Source: Acinetobacter rudis | GTDB lineage: Bacteria > Pseudomonadota > Gammaproteobacteria > Pseudomonadales > Moraxellaceae | Reading direction: 5' to 3' | DNA: 64,000 bases | NCBI RefSeq assembly: GCF_031157835.1 | Contig: NZ_JAVIDR010000013.1 | Coordinates: 1-64,000, forward strand | Shown here: positions 49,046 to 58,188 of the stretch, one piece after another | Numbering within the stretch: position 1 is the first letter of the stretch | How the letters are laid out: every line of letters begins with the position of its first letter | Made by a program: the position numbers and the translations under genes | The notes under the pieces: generated by a model | Database searches by the model: none | What the model saw: only the letters and a program-made list of their open reading frames with translations | Told to the model about the DNA's origin: nothing

Positions 49046-50146
49046 GTGAAGTATTTATGTCCACCAATTCTTATAGCGCTATCCTTATTTGTCACAAGCT
49101 GCGCGCTTATCCCTGGTCTTCACACCTATGATCTACCTAAACATGGACAATTTAGTACTGAACAAGGTGCTGTGATTTCTGTGATACAACTCACCCAAGA
49201 AAATATTCCATCCATAGCTGTACAAATTCAACAAAGTCCAGAACAAATCCAGCAACTGTTTCATCATCAGCAAGTACTCTATACCCTAAGTCCAGGTGAT
49301 ATTTTATCTATTCAACTGTGGGCGTATCCTGAAATCACTCCCCCCATCCAAATTGACAGTGCAAATGCCAAAACCACTGGATACGCTATCGATCCTAATG
49401 GCTATATTCAGCTCCCTCTTATAGGGCGAGTCCAGATTGCAGGTAAGACCTTAGCAGAAACAAATAGTTATCTGCACAAAAAATTCTCTCGCTATTTAAA
49501 ACATCCCGATGTTGTTGTTAGAGTTATTTCATATGAAGGGCGTCGATATTATGTGAATGGTCAAGTCATTAAAAGTGGCCAATATACTTTAAATGATCAA
49601 CCCATCAGTGTGTATACAGCATTAGGAATGGCTGGCGGCGTAGACACTAAAACAGGTGATAATACACATGTCCAACTCATTCGTGATGGCCTTGTATACA
49701 ATCTCAATGTTCTCAATTTAGAAAAACAAGGACTGTCACTACATAAATTATTGATCCAACCGAATGACACTATTTTTGTCAACACTAAGCAAGATCAAAA
49801 ACTTTATGTTATGGGTGAATCTAGTCGTAGTACAGCTATTGAACTACGAGATCAAGGCATGAGTCTAAGTGATGTTCTTGGTGAAAGTGAAGGTATTAGT
49901 GCTTACTCTGCAAGTGCTGCACGAATTTTTGTTATGCGTACAGACCTAATGAATAAAACTTCAACTCTATATCATCTAGATTTGTCCAGCATTGGAAATT
50001 TAGCCTTAGCGAACCAGTTCGAAATGCAAAAAAATGACATTGTCTATATTGATGCTACAGGATTAACACGCTGGCAACGTGTCATTAATCAAATTGTTCC
50101 CTTTTCCAGCGTCTTATACAGTGTTAATCAGCTAGGTAAACCATGA
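49046..50146 (+). CDS. wza: Capsule export outer-membrane lipoprotein
   Basis: Wza forms the octameric outer-membrane channel for capsule. I choose the GTG at 49046: it follows AGAAAGG and gives a lipoprotein signal peptide (VKYLCPPILIALSLFVTSC) with lipobox VTSC, 366 aa in all. The frame is open from 48995, but that would put 17 polar residues before the signal peptide. The polysaccharide export domain is clear (LSPGDILSIQLWAYPEI, IDPNGYIQLPLIGRVQIAG, YYVNGQVIKSGQYTL), followed by a second SLBB-type domain and a C-terminal amphipathic helix. It overlaps wzb by 4 bp. Confidence 0.95.
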   Translation: MKYLCPPILIALSLFVTSCALIPGLHTYDLPKHGQFSTEQGAVISVIQLTQENIPSIAVQIQQSPEQIQQLFHHQQVLYTLSPGDILSIQLWAYPEITPPIQIDSANAKTTGYAIDPNGYIQLPLIGRVQIAGKTLAETNSYLHKKFSRYLKHPDVVVRVISYEGRRYYVNGQVIKSGQYTLNDQPISVYTALGMAGGVDTKTGDNTHVQLIRDGLVYNLNVLNLEKQGLSLHKLLIQPNDTIFVNTKQDQKLYVMGESSRSTAIELRDQGMSLSDVLGESEGISAYSASAARIFVMRTDLMNKTSTLYHLDLSSIGNLALANQFEMQKNDIVYIDATGLTRWQRVINQIVPFSSVLYSVNQLGKP

Positions 50147-50583
50147 CCATAAATACTCAACACATATTGGTTATTTGCGTTGGGAATATTTGTCGCAGTC
50201 CTATGGCTGAATATTTTCTCAAACAACAGTTCCCTCAATTTAATATTCAATCTGCTGGGTTAAATGCTTTAGTTGGAAAATCGGCTGATCCTAAAGCGAT
50301 ACACTGTATGGATCAATACAACATCGACATCCGCTCTCATACGGCTAGACAGGTTACTGATCAGCTCATTAAGTGGGCTGATATCATCTTAGTCATGACT
50401 CAGAATCAACAGAACTATATTGAAAACCTTTGGCCTTTTGCTTATGGAAAAACCTTTCGTTTAGGGCATTGGCAACATCAGAACATCAAAGATCCCTATC
50501 AACATGATCAAATTTTTTTTAATGAAACATGTTGTCTTATTCGAAGTTTTTTATTGGATTGGCAATATTATCTTTCGCGTTAG
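50143..50583 (+). CDS. wzb: Low-molecular-weight protein tyrosine phosphatase
   Basis: Wzb removes phosphate from the Wzc tyrosine tail, a cycle needed for normal capsule chain length. The P-loop CVGNICRSP (C-x5-R) is at residues 12-20 and the general acid lies in KDPYQHD (IKDPYQ). The length is 146 aa. It overlaps wza by 4 bp and precedes wzc by 15 nt, the usual wza-wzb-wzc order. Confidence 0.96.
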   Translation: MTINTQHILVICVGNICRSPMAEYFLKQQFPQFNIQSAGLNALVGKSADPKAIHCMDQYNIDIRSHTARQVTDQLIKWADIILVMTQNQQNYIENLWPFAYGKTFRLGHWQHQNIKDPYQHDQIFFNETCCLIRSFLLDWQYYLSR

Positions 50584-50598
50584 CATGAACGGTCAATT

Positions 50599-52788
50599 AT
50601 GAATCTAAAATCAAATAATGAAACTATAGACTTAAAAGAATTATTTTTTTCAATTTTAAATCAATGGAAACTGATTATGCTTTGCATGCTGGTCAGTTTC
50701 ATTATTGCAATACTCTATTTACGTGTGACTTTACCTACTTACTCAACCAATGCATTAGTACAGGTCGAGGATGGAAAAAGTGCTGCCTCCATCGCTTTAC
50801 TAGGACAGTTGAAAGAACTTTCAGGAAGTGTTGCGGCTAAGTCACCAGCAGATGCGGAAATTGAGATTCTCAAATCCAGATTAATCATTACTCAAGTTAT
50901 TCACAACTTAAATCTCAATTTATTAATTAAAGATAATCAAGATAGTTTTTTAACCCGACTGGTTTCTTCTGACCGCCTAGAAGTTTTTTATAATTCCAAT
51001 GCAGTCACTATTCAAAAAAATAATTTTCAATTTCAAATTAAACGATTTGATTTACCGCAATACTATTTAGATAAACCTTTAATTTTAGATTTTATAGGCA
51101 ATGACCAATTTACAATCCAATTTAAAGATCATGTTCTATTCACTGGCAGACTGAACCAGCTTAATCAATTAAATACTGAGAAAGGTATTTGGAAAATTGA
51201 AATTTCAATGCCAGTAGGCCACCCACAGCAGAATTTCACCCTAATCAAACAATCAATCCCTTCAGCAATGGATTCTTTTCTAGAAAATTACTCTGTTTCT
51301 GAACGAGGTAAATTAACTGGTGTGATTGGTTTAGAATATCGGGGACATAACAAAGAACATATCACTCATGTACTTAACAATGTATTAGATATTTATCATC
51401 AACAGAATATTGAGAGAAAAACCCTAGAATCGAAACAAACGCTTAACTTTTTAGATAAACAACTTCCAGAGTTAAGACAACAGCTCCTTGATTCAGAAAT
51501 AAAATTTAACCAATTTCGTCGCAAGAATAATACAGTAGATGTCTCTCAAGAATCTGAATTATTGCTTAAACAAAGTGTCGAGCTTGAAAAAACACGTATT
51601 GAATTAAAACAAAAACAAGCAGAACTAAAATCTAAATATACTGACGATCACCCACTCATGACTGAGGTTACAGCACAACTAAATGCCATTAATAGTAAGA
51701 TATCTGAGCTTAATCATACTTTAAGTGCTCTACCTGAGTTACAGCGTTTATATTTACAACTTTACCGCGATGTAAAAGTAAATACTGAACTCTACACATC
51801 ATTACTTAATAACTATCAACAACTCAAAGTTGCACAAGCTGGTGAAGTCGGTAGTGTACGTATTATTGATACTGCCATTGAACCTGTACAAGCCATTAAA
51901 CCTCGTAAATTTATTGTGATTTTAATGGCACTTATCATTGGTGGATTTATTGGCACGATGCTTTCACTCTTGCAAAGCATGTTAAAGCAGGGCATTAAAA
52001 CCTCGACTCAAATTGAAGAAGAACTTGATCTTGCTGTATTTGCCACAATACCTCGCTCTCCGATTCAAGAAAATCGAGCCCACATACTCAAGAAGAAAAA
52101 GTCTATTCCAATACTCGCTGTTCGAGACAATGAAGATATGGCAATTGAAAGTTTAAGAAGTATTCGTACTACAATTCACTTTGCCTTAGCACATGCAAAA
52201 AATAATGTGATCTCCATTTCAGGACCTGAGCCAGAAGTCGGCAAATCTTTTATATCAGCTAACCTAGCTGTTATTTTTGCACAAAGTAATAAAAAGGTAT
52301 TGCTCATCGATGCTGACCTAAGACGAGGTTATCTTCATAAATATTTTAATCAATCCATTGGCCCAGGGCTTAGCGACTATTTGCATAAACAGGTTGATTT
52401 AAAGCAATGTCTACATACCACCCATGTAGAAAACTTAGATTTTATAAGTCGTGGCAAAAATCTAGGCAATCCGTCTGAAATACTCGTCTCAGATTATTTT
52501 CAAACGTTACTCCAAAATCTATCTTCTCTTTATGATCATATTATTATTGATACACCTCCTGTGCTAGCTGTCACGGATGCTATCATCGTTTCACAATACG
52601 CTGCCGTAAATCTCATTGTGGTTAGACATGGACAAACTCTGATTAAAACTTTAGATCTTGCTAAAAACCGCTATGAACAAGCAGGCAGTAAAATAAATGG
52701 TGTTATTCTCAATGATATTCAGAGAAGCATCGGTTATGGTTCTGGCTATCGCTATAATTATAGTTATCACACGTCAAAGCATGACTGA
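50599..52788 (+). CDS. wzc: Capsule tyrosine autokinase / chain-length regulator
   Basis: Wzc is an inner-membrane co-polymerase with a cytoplasmic tyrosine kinase. The N-terminal Wzz domain has one membrane helix (LIMLCMLVSFIIAILYLRV), a long periplasmic coiled coil (residues about 270-400), and a second helix (FIVILMALIIGGFIGTMLSL). The kinase has Walker A (EPEVGKSFISANLAV), Walker A' (VLLIDADLRRG) and Walker B (HIIIDTPPVLAV). The tail ends YGSGYRYNYSYHTSKHD with five tyrosines, the phosphorylation cluster. The length is 729 aa. An inverted repeat lies 27 nt past the stop. Confidence 0.96.
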   Translation: MNLKSNNETIDLKELFFSILNQWKLIMLCMLVSFIIAILYLRVTLPTYSTNALVQVEDGKSAASIALLGQLKELSGSVAAKSPADAEIEILKSRLIITQVIHNLNLNLLIKDNQDSFLTRLVSSDRLEVFYNSNAVTIQKNNFQFQIKRFDLPQYYLDKPLILDFIGNDQFTIQFKDHVLFTGRLNQLNQLNTEKGIWKIEISMPVGHPQQNFTLIKQSIPSAMDSFLENYSVSERGKLTGVIGLEYRGHNKEHITHVLNNVLDIYHQQNIERKTLESKQTLNFLDKQLPELRQQLLDSEIKFNQFRRKNNTVDVSQESELLLKQSVELEKTRIELKQKQAELKSKYTDDHPLMTEVTAQLNAINSKISELNHTLSALPELQRLYLQLYRDVKVNTELYTSLLNNYQQLKVAQAGEVGSVRIIDTAIEPVQAIKPRKFIVILMALIIGGFIGTMLSLLQSMLKQGIKTSTQIEEELDLAVFATIPRSPIQENRAHILKKKKSIPILAVRDNEDMAIESLRSIRTTIHFALAHAKNNVISISGPEPEVGKSFISANLAVIFAQSNKKVLLIDADLRRGYLHKYFNQSIGPGLSDYLHKQVDLKQCLHTTHVENLDFISRGKNLGNPSEILVSDYFQTLLQNLSSLYDHIIIDTPPVLAVTDAIIVSQYAAVNLIVVRHGQTLIKTLDLAKNRYEQAGSKINGVILNDIQRSIGYGSGYRYNYSYHTSKHD

Positions 52789-52814
52789 TTATATCTTCAC
52801 TGTTATTTTAATCT

Positions 52815-52849
52815 GGGTATTCAACAGATATTTTTAATGTTGAATACCC
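52815..52849 (+). terminator. Stem-loop after wzc
   Basis: A perfect 12-bp stem GGGTATTCAACA/TGTTGAATACCC with an 11-nt loop, followed by AT-rich sequence but no strong T run. Confidence 0.65.
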
Positions 52850-52970
52850 TAATACTGTATTTATTGTGAAAAATCTATGCAAATGTGATACCTCTTTACT
52901 CCATGACAGTATATGCTGAATGCACTAAACTGCATTTCGTTATATTTCTAAAAACATATTGAGACATGTT

Positions 52971-53678
52971 ATGAGTAAAGCTTTACCTATCACCGTTGCC
53001 GTACTTTTAGGTGGTGCTGCACTGGTCCCTGTTTACTACGCAACAAAACACCCTGCGGCACCAACAACTTCATCTAGCATGAGTAAAGATGCCAGCCCAA
53101 TTGAAAAAGTGAGCTATGCACTTGGCCACGAATTTGGCAGCCAAACGCCACCAGAACTGGATATTGATGCTTTTGTTACAGGTATACGCGCAGGTTTTGC
53201 TAAACAACCACGTGCTTATACAGATGAAGAACTACAAGCAGCATCAGTTGAGCTACAAAAAGAATTGGAAAAGAAACAAAAGACTGAGTTACAACAATCT
53301 GATGCTAGTGCTGAAAAATTCCTAAGTGAAAATGCAAAAAAACCAGGCGTAATTACCACAGCTTCTGGTTTACAGTACAAAGTGATTAAGGAAGGTACAG
53401 GTAAACAACCAACAGCAGATTCAATGGTTACTGTACATTACACTGGTAAACTTATTAACGGTACAGAATTTGATAGCTCATACAAACGTAATGAACCTGC
53501 AGTTTTCCCATTGAAAGGAGTCATTCCTGGATGGACTGAAGGTTTACAACTCATGAAAGAAGGGGGTAAAGCAACGCTCTATATCCCTGCTAAACTCGGC
53601 TATGGTGCTCAATCTTCAGCACAAATTCCAGCCAATAGTACGCTTATCTTTGATGTTGAATTAGTCAAAGTTCAATAA
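52971..53678 (+). CDS. fkpA: FKBP-type peptidyl-prolyl isomerase, exported or membrane-anchored
   Basis: FkpA is an envelope folding helper and marks this edge of Acinetobacter K loci. The start is 52971 ([15 protein letters not shown], 235 aa), followed by a hydrophobic segment ([16 protein letters not shown]) that acts as signal or anchor. An N-terminal dimerisation region ([15 protein letters not shown]) and a helical stalk lead to the FKBP domain ([47 protein letters not shown]). It is ended by a strong terminator. A close paralogue follows 327 nt downstream. Confidence 0.94.
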   Translation: MSKALPITVAVLLGGAALVPVYYATKHPAAPTTSSSMSKDASPIEKVSYALGHEFGSQTPPELDIDAFVTGIRAGFAKQPRAYTDEELQAASVELQKELEKKQKTELQQSDASAEKFLSENAKKPGVITTASGLQYKVIKEGTGKQPTADSMVTVHYTGKLINGTEFDSSYKRNEPAVFPLKGVIPGWTEGLQLMKEGGKATLYIPAKLGYGAQSSAQIPANSTLIFDVELVKVQ

Positions 53679-53692
53679 GATTTGATTCGTAC

Positions 53693-53718
53693 AAGGAGAG
53701 CATTAGCTCTCCTTTTTT
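53693..53718 (+). terminator. Intrinsic terminator of fkpA
   Basis: The stem AAGGAGAGC/GCTCTCCTT with an ATTA loop is followed by further T, making a run of six. The rest of the gap up to 54005 holds no gene. Confidence 0.9.
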
Positions 53719-54005
53719 GGGTGACCACATATAACAATACACGCTCACCCACCTCCTCAATTACAACAAAACTCAATGATGAGGCAAAAGTAATGAGATA
53801 CATTCCTGTAACTCATATGTTTATTTTTGAAATTGAACTGATCAGACTCAAATGACGAAGTCTAAAAAGGCTTGGTTTTTCTGTTTAACACCAACAATAT
53901 ACATACCGCTTATAGTATCACTTTGATTTTTATTGTAGAACTAATCAAGGTAGGTTTAGTTATTTCAACTGGGAGCAAATCTTGTTTCCCGATACAGGAT
54001 ATATC

Positions 54006-54695
54006 ATGAATAAAATATTGCTTTGCTCCGGTCTTTTCTTTCTTTGCTCTGTTAGTGATGCAGCAAGCATCAACAATCGTAGTTCACAACAAGACCAGTT
54101 TAGCTATAGCTACGGCTATCTCATGGGACGCAGTTATGCAGAAGTATTGAATGATGTGGATATGAATACCTTTATAGAAGGTGTTAAACAAGGTGCTGCA
54201 GGAACAAATGCAAGCCTAACTGAAGCTGAAATGAAAAAAGCACTCATACAGTATAAAAAACGCAATGATGCGCTTCAGCTTGAGAAACTCAAACAAGTTG
54301 CTGCTGAGAATGCGCTCAAAGAAAAAACCTTTCTTGAAAGTAACAGCAAAAATGCAGGCATAACTCAAACTAAATCTGGCCTGCAATACCAAGTTATTAC
54401 AGCTGGTACAGGAAAAACACCAAAAGCTGGATCAAAAGTTTTAGTCAACTATGAAGGCCGCTTGCTTGATGGAACAGTATTTGATAGTTCCATCGCACGA
54501 GATCAACCTGTTGAATTTCAGGTTAGCCAAGTTGTTCCAGGCTGGACTGAGGGCTTACAACTCATGAAAGAAGGAAGTAAATACCGCTTCTTTATTCCAG
54601 CAAAATTGGCCTATGGTGAAATTGGTTCCGGGGATGCAATTGGCCCGAATAGCACATTGATATTTGATATCGAGTTACTCAAAATTGTGCAATAA
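54006..54695 (+). CDS. Second FKBP-type peptidyl-prolyl isomerase, exported
   Basis: A periplasmic FKBP of 229 aa. The start is 54006 (MNKILLCSGLFFLCSVSDAAS), with AGGA just upstream and a cleavable signal peptide ending SDA. The same layout as FkpA follows: QFSYSYGYLMGRSYAEVLND, a helical stalk, then [40 protein letters not shown] and IPAKLAYG. It is a diverged paralogue of the preceding gene, made from its own promoter since a terminator lies between. Its special substrates are unknown. Confidence 0.92.
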   Translation: MNKILLCSGLFFLCSVSDAASINNRSSQQDQFSYSYGYLMGRSYAEVLNDVDMNTFIEGVKQGAAGTNASLTEAEMKKALIQYKKRNDALQLEKLKQVAAENALKEKTFLESNSKNAGITQTKSGLQYQVITAGTGKTPKAGSKVLVNYEGRLLDGTVFDSSIARDQPVEFQVSQVVPGWTEGLQLMKEGSKYRFFIPAKLAYGEIGSGDAIGPNSTLIFDIELLKIVQ

Positions 54696-54731
54696 AATCT
54701 GAATTATTCTAACTGGTTAGCATGTTCAAAA

Positions 54732-54754
54732 AAGGCTGTCATATAGACAGCCTT
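54732..54754 (-). terminator. Intrinsic terminator of murJ
   Basis: The stem AAGGCTGTC/GACAGCCTT with a 5-nt loop is followed on the minus strand by a run of T, just past the murJ stop. It may also catch plus-strand transcripts from the FKBP gene. Confidence 0.85.
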
Positions 54755-54778
54755 GAATTCAATCAATAATTAAACGCA

Positions 54779-56320
54779 TCAAGGTCTTAACTGACGTGGT
54801 CTGAAATTACTAAATAATAATCCCATAGCATAAGCCACAACGCCGACTACACATAAAGCAACTACTTGTAAAACACGCATCCACTGCGATGCCTCACCGT
54901 TATACCAAGTCAAACCATAAGCTAGTGCACATACCATCACAATATTCGCAATCACAAATTGTAAGAGTAGTTTTTTCCAGTGTTGACCGAAGCGAAAAAT
55001 ATCACGGCGATGCAGGTAATAATAAAGTAAGCCCGCGTTGACCAAAGCTGAACCTGAAGAAGCAATCGCTAATGCCATATGTTCTGCATGCCAATCAATT
55101 AACTTGAAAATACCAATAAAAATGACGTTTAAAATTGCATTGGTCGCTACAGCAATTAGGCCAACACGTACTGGAGTTTTTGTATCTTGAATTGCATAAA
55201 AACCAGGGGCAAAGACTTTAATTAGCATAAACGCCAATACCCCACCACTCATGCACTGTAATGCCATAGCAGTCATTTGAGTATCACGTAAATCGAACTC
55301 ACCTCTTTGGAATAATGCTTGAATAATTGGTGTCGATAGCATAAAGAGTGCGATACTTGCTGGCACACCAACCAAGACAATGACTCGTGCAGCCCAATCC
55401 AGCATGGCTTTAAATTTCTGTTGGTCATGCTCTGCTTTTTGCGTTGACAAAGAAGGTAAGATAACGGTCCCAATGGCTACACCAATCAAACCAAGAGGCA
55501 ATTCAGTCATACGTTCTGCACTATACAACCACGACACTGACCCATCTTGCATAAATGAAGCCCAAATCGTATTCAATAAAAGGTTAATCTGAGTAACAGA
55601 CACACCAAATAGTGCAGGTAACATGAGCTTTAATATTCGCTCTACACCTTCATGTTTAAAATCAACTTTAGGCGGGATGAGTAATTTCTTACGCCATAAT
55701 TCAGGAACTTGAATAGCAAGTTGTAAAATGCCCGCAGCAACAACTGCCCAACCTAATGCCATAATCGGTTGAGCCATATGGGGTGCTAACCACCATGCAG
55801 CAGCGATCATTGTAATGTTTAACAATACTGGAGAAAAAGCAGGAGTCGAGAAAGAACCATAACTGTTTAAGATACTGCTTGCAAAAGCAGTCAAAGACAT
55901 AAACATTAAATAGGGTATGGTCAATCGAAACATATCAACTGCTAACTCAAACTTAGCTGGATCGGTATGAAAACCAGGAGCATAAGCATAAATAATAACA
56001 GGAGCTGCGATCATGGCCACTAAGGTTAGTGCTGACATTGCCAATAATAAACAGCCAAAGACTCTACTAATTAATATTTGTACTTCGGCATGTAAACGCT
56101 GCGTTTTATATTCAGTTAATATTGGAATAAAAGCTTGAGAAAATGCCCCTTCGGCAAATAGCCTCCGAAAGAAGTTTGGAATACGAAATGCCACAACAAA
56201 GGTATCAAAATCCTTTCCCGCACCAAAGACATTCAGCAAAACCATGTCGCGTACAAGACCTAATACTCGTGAAACCATGGTCATTGCACTGACGATAAAT
56301 GTGGATCGCCATAGCGCCAT
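54779..56320 (-). CDS. murJ: Lipid II flippase MurJ (MviN)
   Basis: MurJ moves lipid II to the periplasmic side of the inner membrane for peptidoglycan synthesis. The 513-aa protein has about 14 membrane helices and opens with the family pattern STFIVSAMTMVSRVLGLVRD, including the conserved Arg and Asp of TM1, then VAFRIPNFFRRLFAEGAFSQAF. The C-terminal helices are complete and end in NFRPRQLRP. It is monocistronic, with its own terminator. It lies just outside the capsule locus. Confidence 0.97.
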   Translation of the reverse strand: MALWRSTFIVSAMTMVSRVLGLVRDMVLLNVFGAGKDFDTFVVAFRIPNFFRRLFAEGAFSQAFIPILTEYKTQRLHAEVQILISRVFGCLLLAMSALTLVAMIAAPVIIYAYAPGFHTDPAKFELAVDMFRLTIPYLMFMSLTAFASSILNSYGSFSTPAFSPVLLNITMIAAAWWLAPHMAQPIMALGWAVVAAGILQLAIQVPELWRKKLLIPPKVDFKHEGVERILKLMLPALFGVSVTQINLLLNTIWASFMQDGSVSWLYSAERMTELPLGLIGVAIGTVILPSLSTQKAEHDQQKFKAMLDWAARVIVLVGVPASIALFMLSTPIIQALFQRGEFDLRDTQMTAMALQCMSGGVLAFMLIKVFAPGFYAIQDTKTPVRVGLIAVATNAILNVIFIGIFKLIDWHAEHMALAIASSGSALVNAGLLYYYLHRRDIFRFGQHWKKLLLQFVIANIVMVCALAYGLTWYNGEASQWMRVLQVVALCVVGVVAYAMGLLFSNFRPRQLRP

Positions 56321-56444
56321 CAGAACTACTCATTTTTAAATAAAGTGCTTATTGTAATCAAACTGAAGTGAAAAAACGTGATTGAATGATGATCTTTAAC
56401 AGCATTTCAACGTTGAACAATAAATTGACTTTATCTACTTCTTT

Positions 56445-57038
56445 TTAACAGTCTGATTCAACATGATTATCCTGTTTTTTTAGTCTTAATTGTTCACGGA
56501 AATATTGCCAATTAAAGTGAGGACCAGGGTCAGTTTTTCGCTGTGGTGCAATATCAGAATGTCCTGCAAGATGCCCTTGTGTTTTAGGATAAGCATGTTG
56601 TAATGCCAATACTACATCAGTCAAAGCCTGATATTGTTCATCTTCAAATTCCAAATCGTCACTTCCCTCAAGCTCGATTCCAATTGAATAATCATTACAC
56701 TCTTGTTTACCTAAATAACTTGAACGCCCAGCATGCCACGAACGATCATTAAAATTAACAAACTGTAAAACCTCTCCAGTCCTTAATATCAATAAATGTG
56801 AAGAAACTTGCATTCCTTCAATATGTTTAAAATATGGGTGTAACTCCCAATCTAATTTATTTTGAAAAAACTGCTCAATATAGCCTCCACCAAATTGTGA
56901 TGGGGGTAAACTTATGTTATGTATAACAATTAACTGAATTTCAGTGCCATCTGGACGTTGATTAAAGTTAGGGGATGCAATCTGCTGAGCACCTTGTAAC
57001 TGCCCTGCTATAACTTGAAATTTATCTGTATATCGCAT
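56445..57038 (-). CDS. ampD: 1,6-anhydro-N-acetylmuramyl-L-alanine amidase
   Basis: AmpD is a cytoplasmic zinc amidase of peptidoglycan recycling. Its loss derepresses ampC in bacteria with AmpR. The zinc ligands are visible as His in LIVIHNISLP, His in LAGHSDIAP and Asp in KTDPGPHFNW. The segment SWHAGRSSYLGKQECNDYSIGIE is typical of the family. The length is 197 aa. It is divergent from nadC across a 152-nt gap. Confidence 0.96.
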   Translation of the reverse strand: MRYTDKFQVIAGQLQGAQQIASPNFNQRPDGTEIQLIVIHNISLPPSQFGGGYIEQFFQNKLDWELHPYFKHIEGMQVSSHLLILRTGEVLQFVNFNDRSWHAGRSSYLGKQECNDYSIGIELEGSDDLEFEDEQYQALTDVVLALQHAYPKTQGHLAGHSDIAPQRKTDPGPHFNWQYFREQLRLKKQDNHVESDC

Positions 57039-57129
57039 TTACCACTCCACTTTAGTGCTTAGATTTAACCAAGCATGATTTTCACCTATAGCTTACTCGT
57101 AATCTTAAAAAATAAATACTTCTGCAAAG

Positions 57130-57165
57130 ACAGCGGTGACAATGCTAAAATGCCGCTGTTTTTTT
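57130..57165 (+). promoter_or_regulatory. Stem-loop with T run overlapping an extended -10 before nadC
   Basis: ACAGCGG (57130-57136) and CCGCTGT (57153-57159) form a 7-bp stem followed by a run of seven T. Inside the loop lies TGC-TAAAAT, an extended -10 with its hexamer at 57145-57150. The site ends 25 nt before nadC. It could be an attenuator for nadC, or simply the nadC promoter inside a chance palindrome. Confidence 0.45.
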
Positions 57166-57190
57166 AGCACAATCAATATAGGGATATTCC

Positions 57191-58036
57191 ATGAGCATAC
57201 CGCAATCCTTGCTTGAACAATCCATTCAGTTGAACATACAACAGGCTTTACAAGAAGATCTAGGCGATGGTGATATTACGGCAATGCTTAGCCCAGAAAA
57301 TGAATATGCATCAGCGACGGTCTTAAGTCGTGAACACATGATTCTAGCTGGACAACCTTGGGTAAATGCTTTAATTCAAAAGTTTGATCCAACAGTAGAA
57401 ATTGTGTGGTTAAAACAAGATGGCGAGGCTGTTGCTGCTGGAGAAACCTTCCTTAAATTACAAGGTAAAGCACGCAGCCTGTTAAGTATTGAACGTGCTG
57501 CACTTAACTTTATTCAAACGCTTTCTGCTGTTGCAACAAAAACAGCGCACTATGTTCAGCAATTAGAAGGCTTACATACAAAATTATTAGATACTCGTAA
57601 AACCCTGCCAGGATTACGTATTGCACAAAAATATGCTGTTACTGTTGGTGGTGGTCAAAATCATCGTCTTGGGCTCTTTGATGCATTTCTAATTAAAGAA
57701 AATCATATTATGGCTGCTGGTGGTATAGCTCAAGCAATTGCTCAAGCACGTCAAATTGCACCCAATAAACCTGTAGAAGTAGAGGTAGAAACTTGGGATG
57801 AATTAGACCAAGCTATCGAAGCTCAAGCGGATATTGTAATGCTGGATAACTTTAGCCAACAGCAAATGATTGATGCTGTTAAACACGTTGCTGGACGTTG
57901 TAAACTAGAAGCATCAGGGAACATTACACTGGATAACCTAGCACTTGTGGCCAGCAGTGGTGTGGACTATATCTCTATGGGTGTATTAACCAAAGATGTT
58001 CAGGCCATCGATCTTTCTATGCGCTTTAGTAAATAA
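57191..58036 (+). CDS. nadC: Nicotinate-nucleotide pyrophosphorylase (carboxylating)
   Basis: NadC converts quinolinate and PRPP to nicotinate mononucleotide in NAD synthesis. It has LQEDLGDGDITAML, the substrate-binding LSIERAALNFIQTLSAVAT and LLDTRKTLPGLR, HRLGLFDAFLIKENH, and the TIM-barrel end VDYISMGVLTK. The length is 281 aa. A ribosome binding site AGGGATAT lies upstream. It is a single gene with a strong terminator after it. Confidence 0.97.
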   Translation: MSIPQSLLEQSIQLNIQQALQEDLGDGDITAMLSPENEYASATVLSREHMILAGQPWVNALIQKFDPTVEIVWLKQDGEAVAAGETFLKLQGKARSLLSIERAALNFIQTLSAVATKTAHYVQQLEGLHTKLLDTRKTLPGLRIAQKYAVTVGGGQNHRLGLFDAFLIKENHIMAAGGIAQAIAQARQIAPNKPVEVEVETWDELDQAIEAQADIVMLDNFSQQQMIDAVKHVAGRCKLEASGNITLDNLALVASSGVDYISMGVLTKDVQAIDLSMRFSK

Positions 58037-58048
58037 TTAACGTTTAAC

Positions 58049-58095
58049 TCCGTTGATTATGTTTATGCTTCAGTAAACACAATCAACGGATTTTT
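58049..58095 (+). terminator. Intrinsic terminator of nadC
   Basis: A 17-bp stem with one mismatch (TCCGTTGATTATGTTTA with TAAACACAATCAACGGA) and an 8-nt loop is followed by TTTTT, 13 nt past the nadC stop. Confidence 0.92.
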
Positions 58096-58128
58096 ACCAC
58101 TTTCGACCCAAGTTATAAATAAACTAAA

Positions 58129-58156
58129 TTGTAATAACCCGTAATTGGACTATAAT
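58129..58156 (+). promoter_or_regulatory. Sigma-70 promoter of the LtaS-like gene
   Basis: TTGTAA (58129-58134), a 16-nt spacer and a consensus TATAAT (58151-58156). Transcription should begin near 58163, leaving a short leader before the ATG at 58189. Confidence 0.65.
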
Positions 58157-58188
58157 CTTTCTACCTTGCCCTTTTATGCCCCAAGCCA

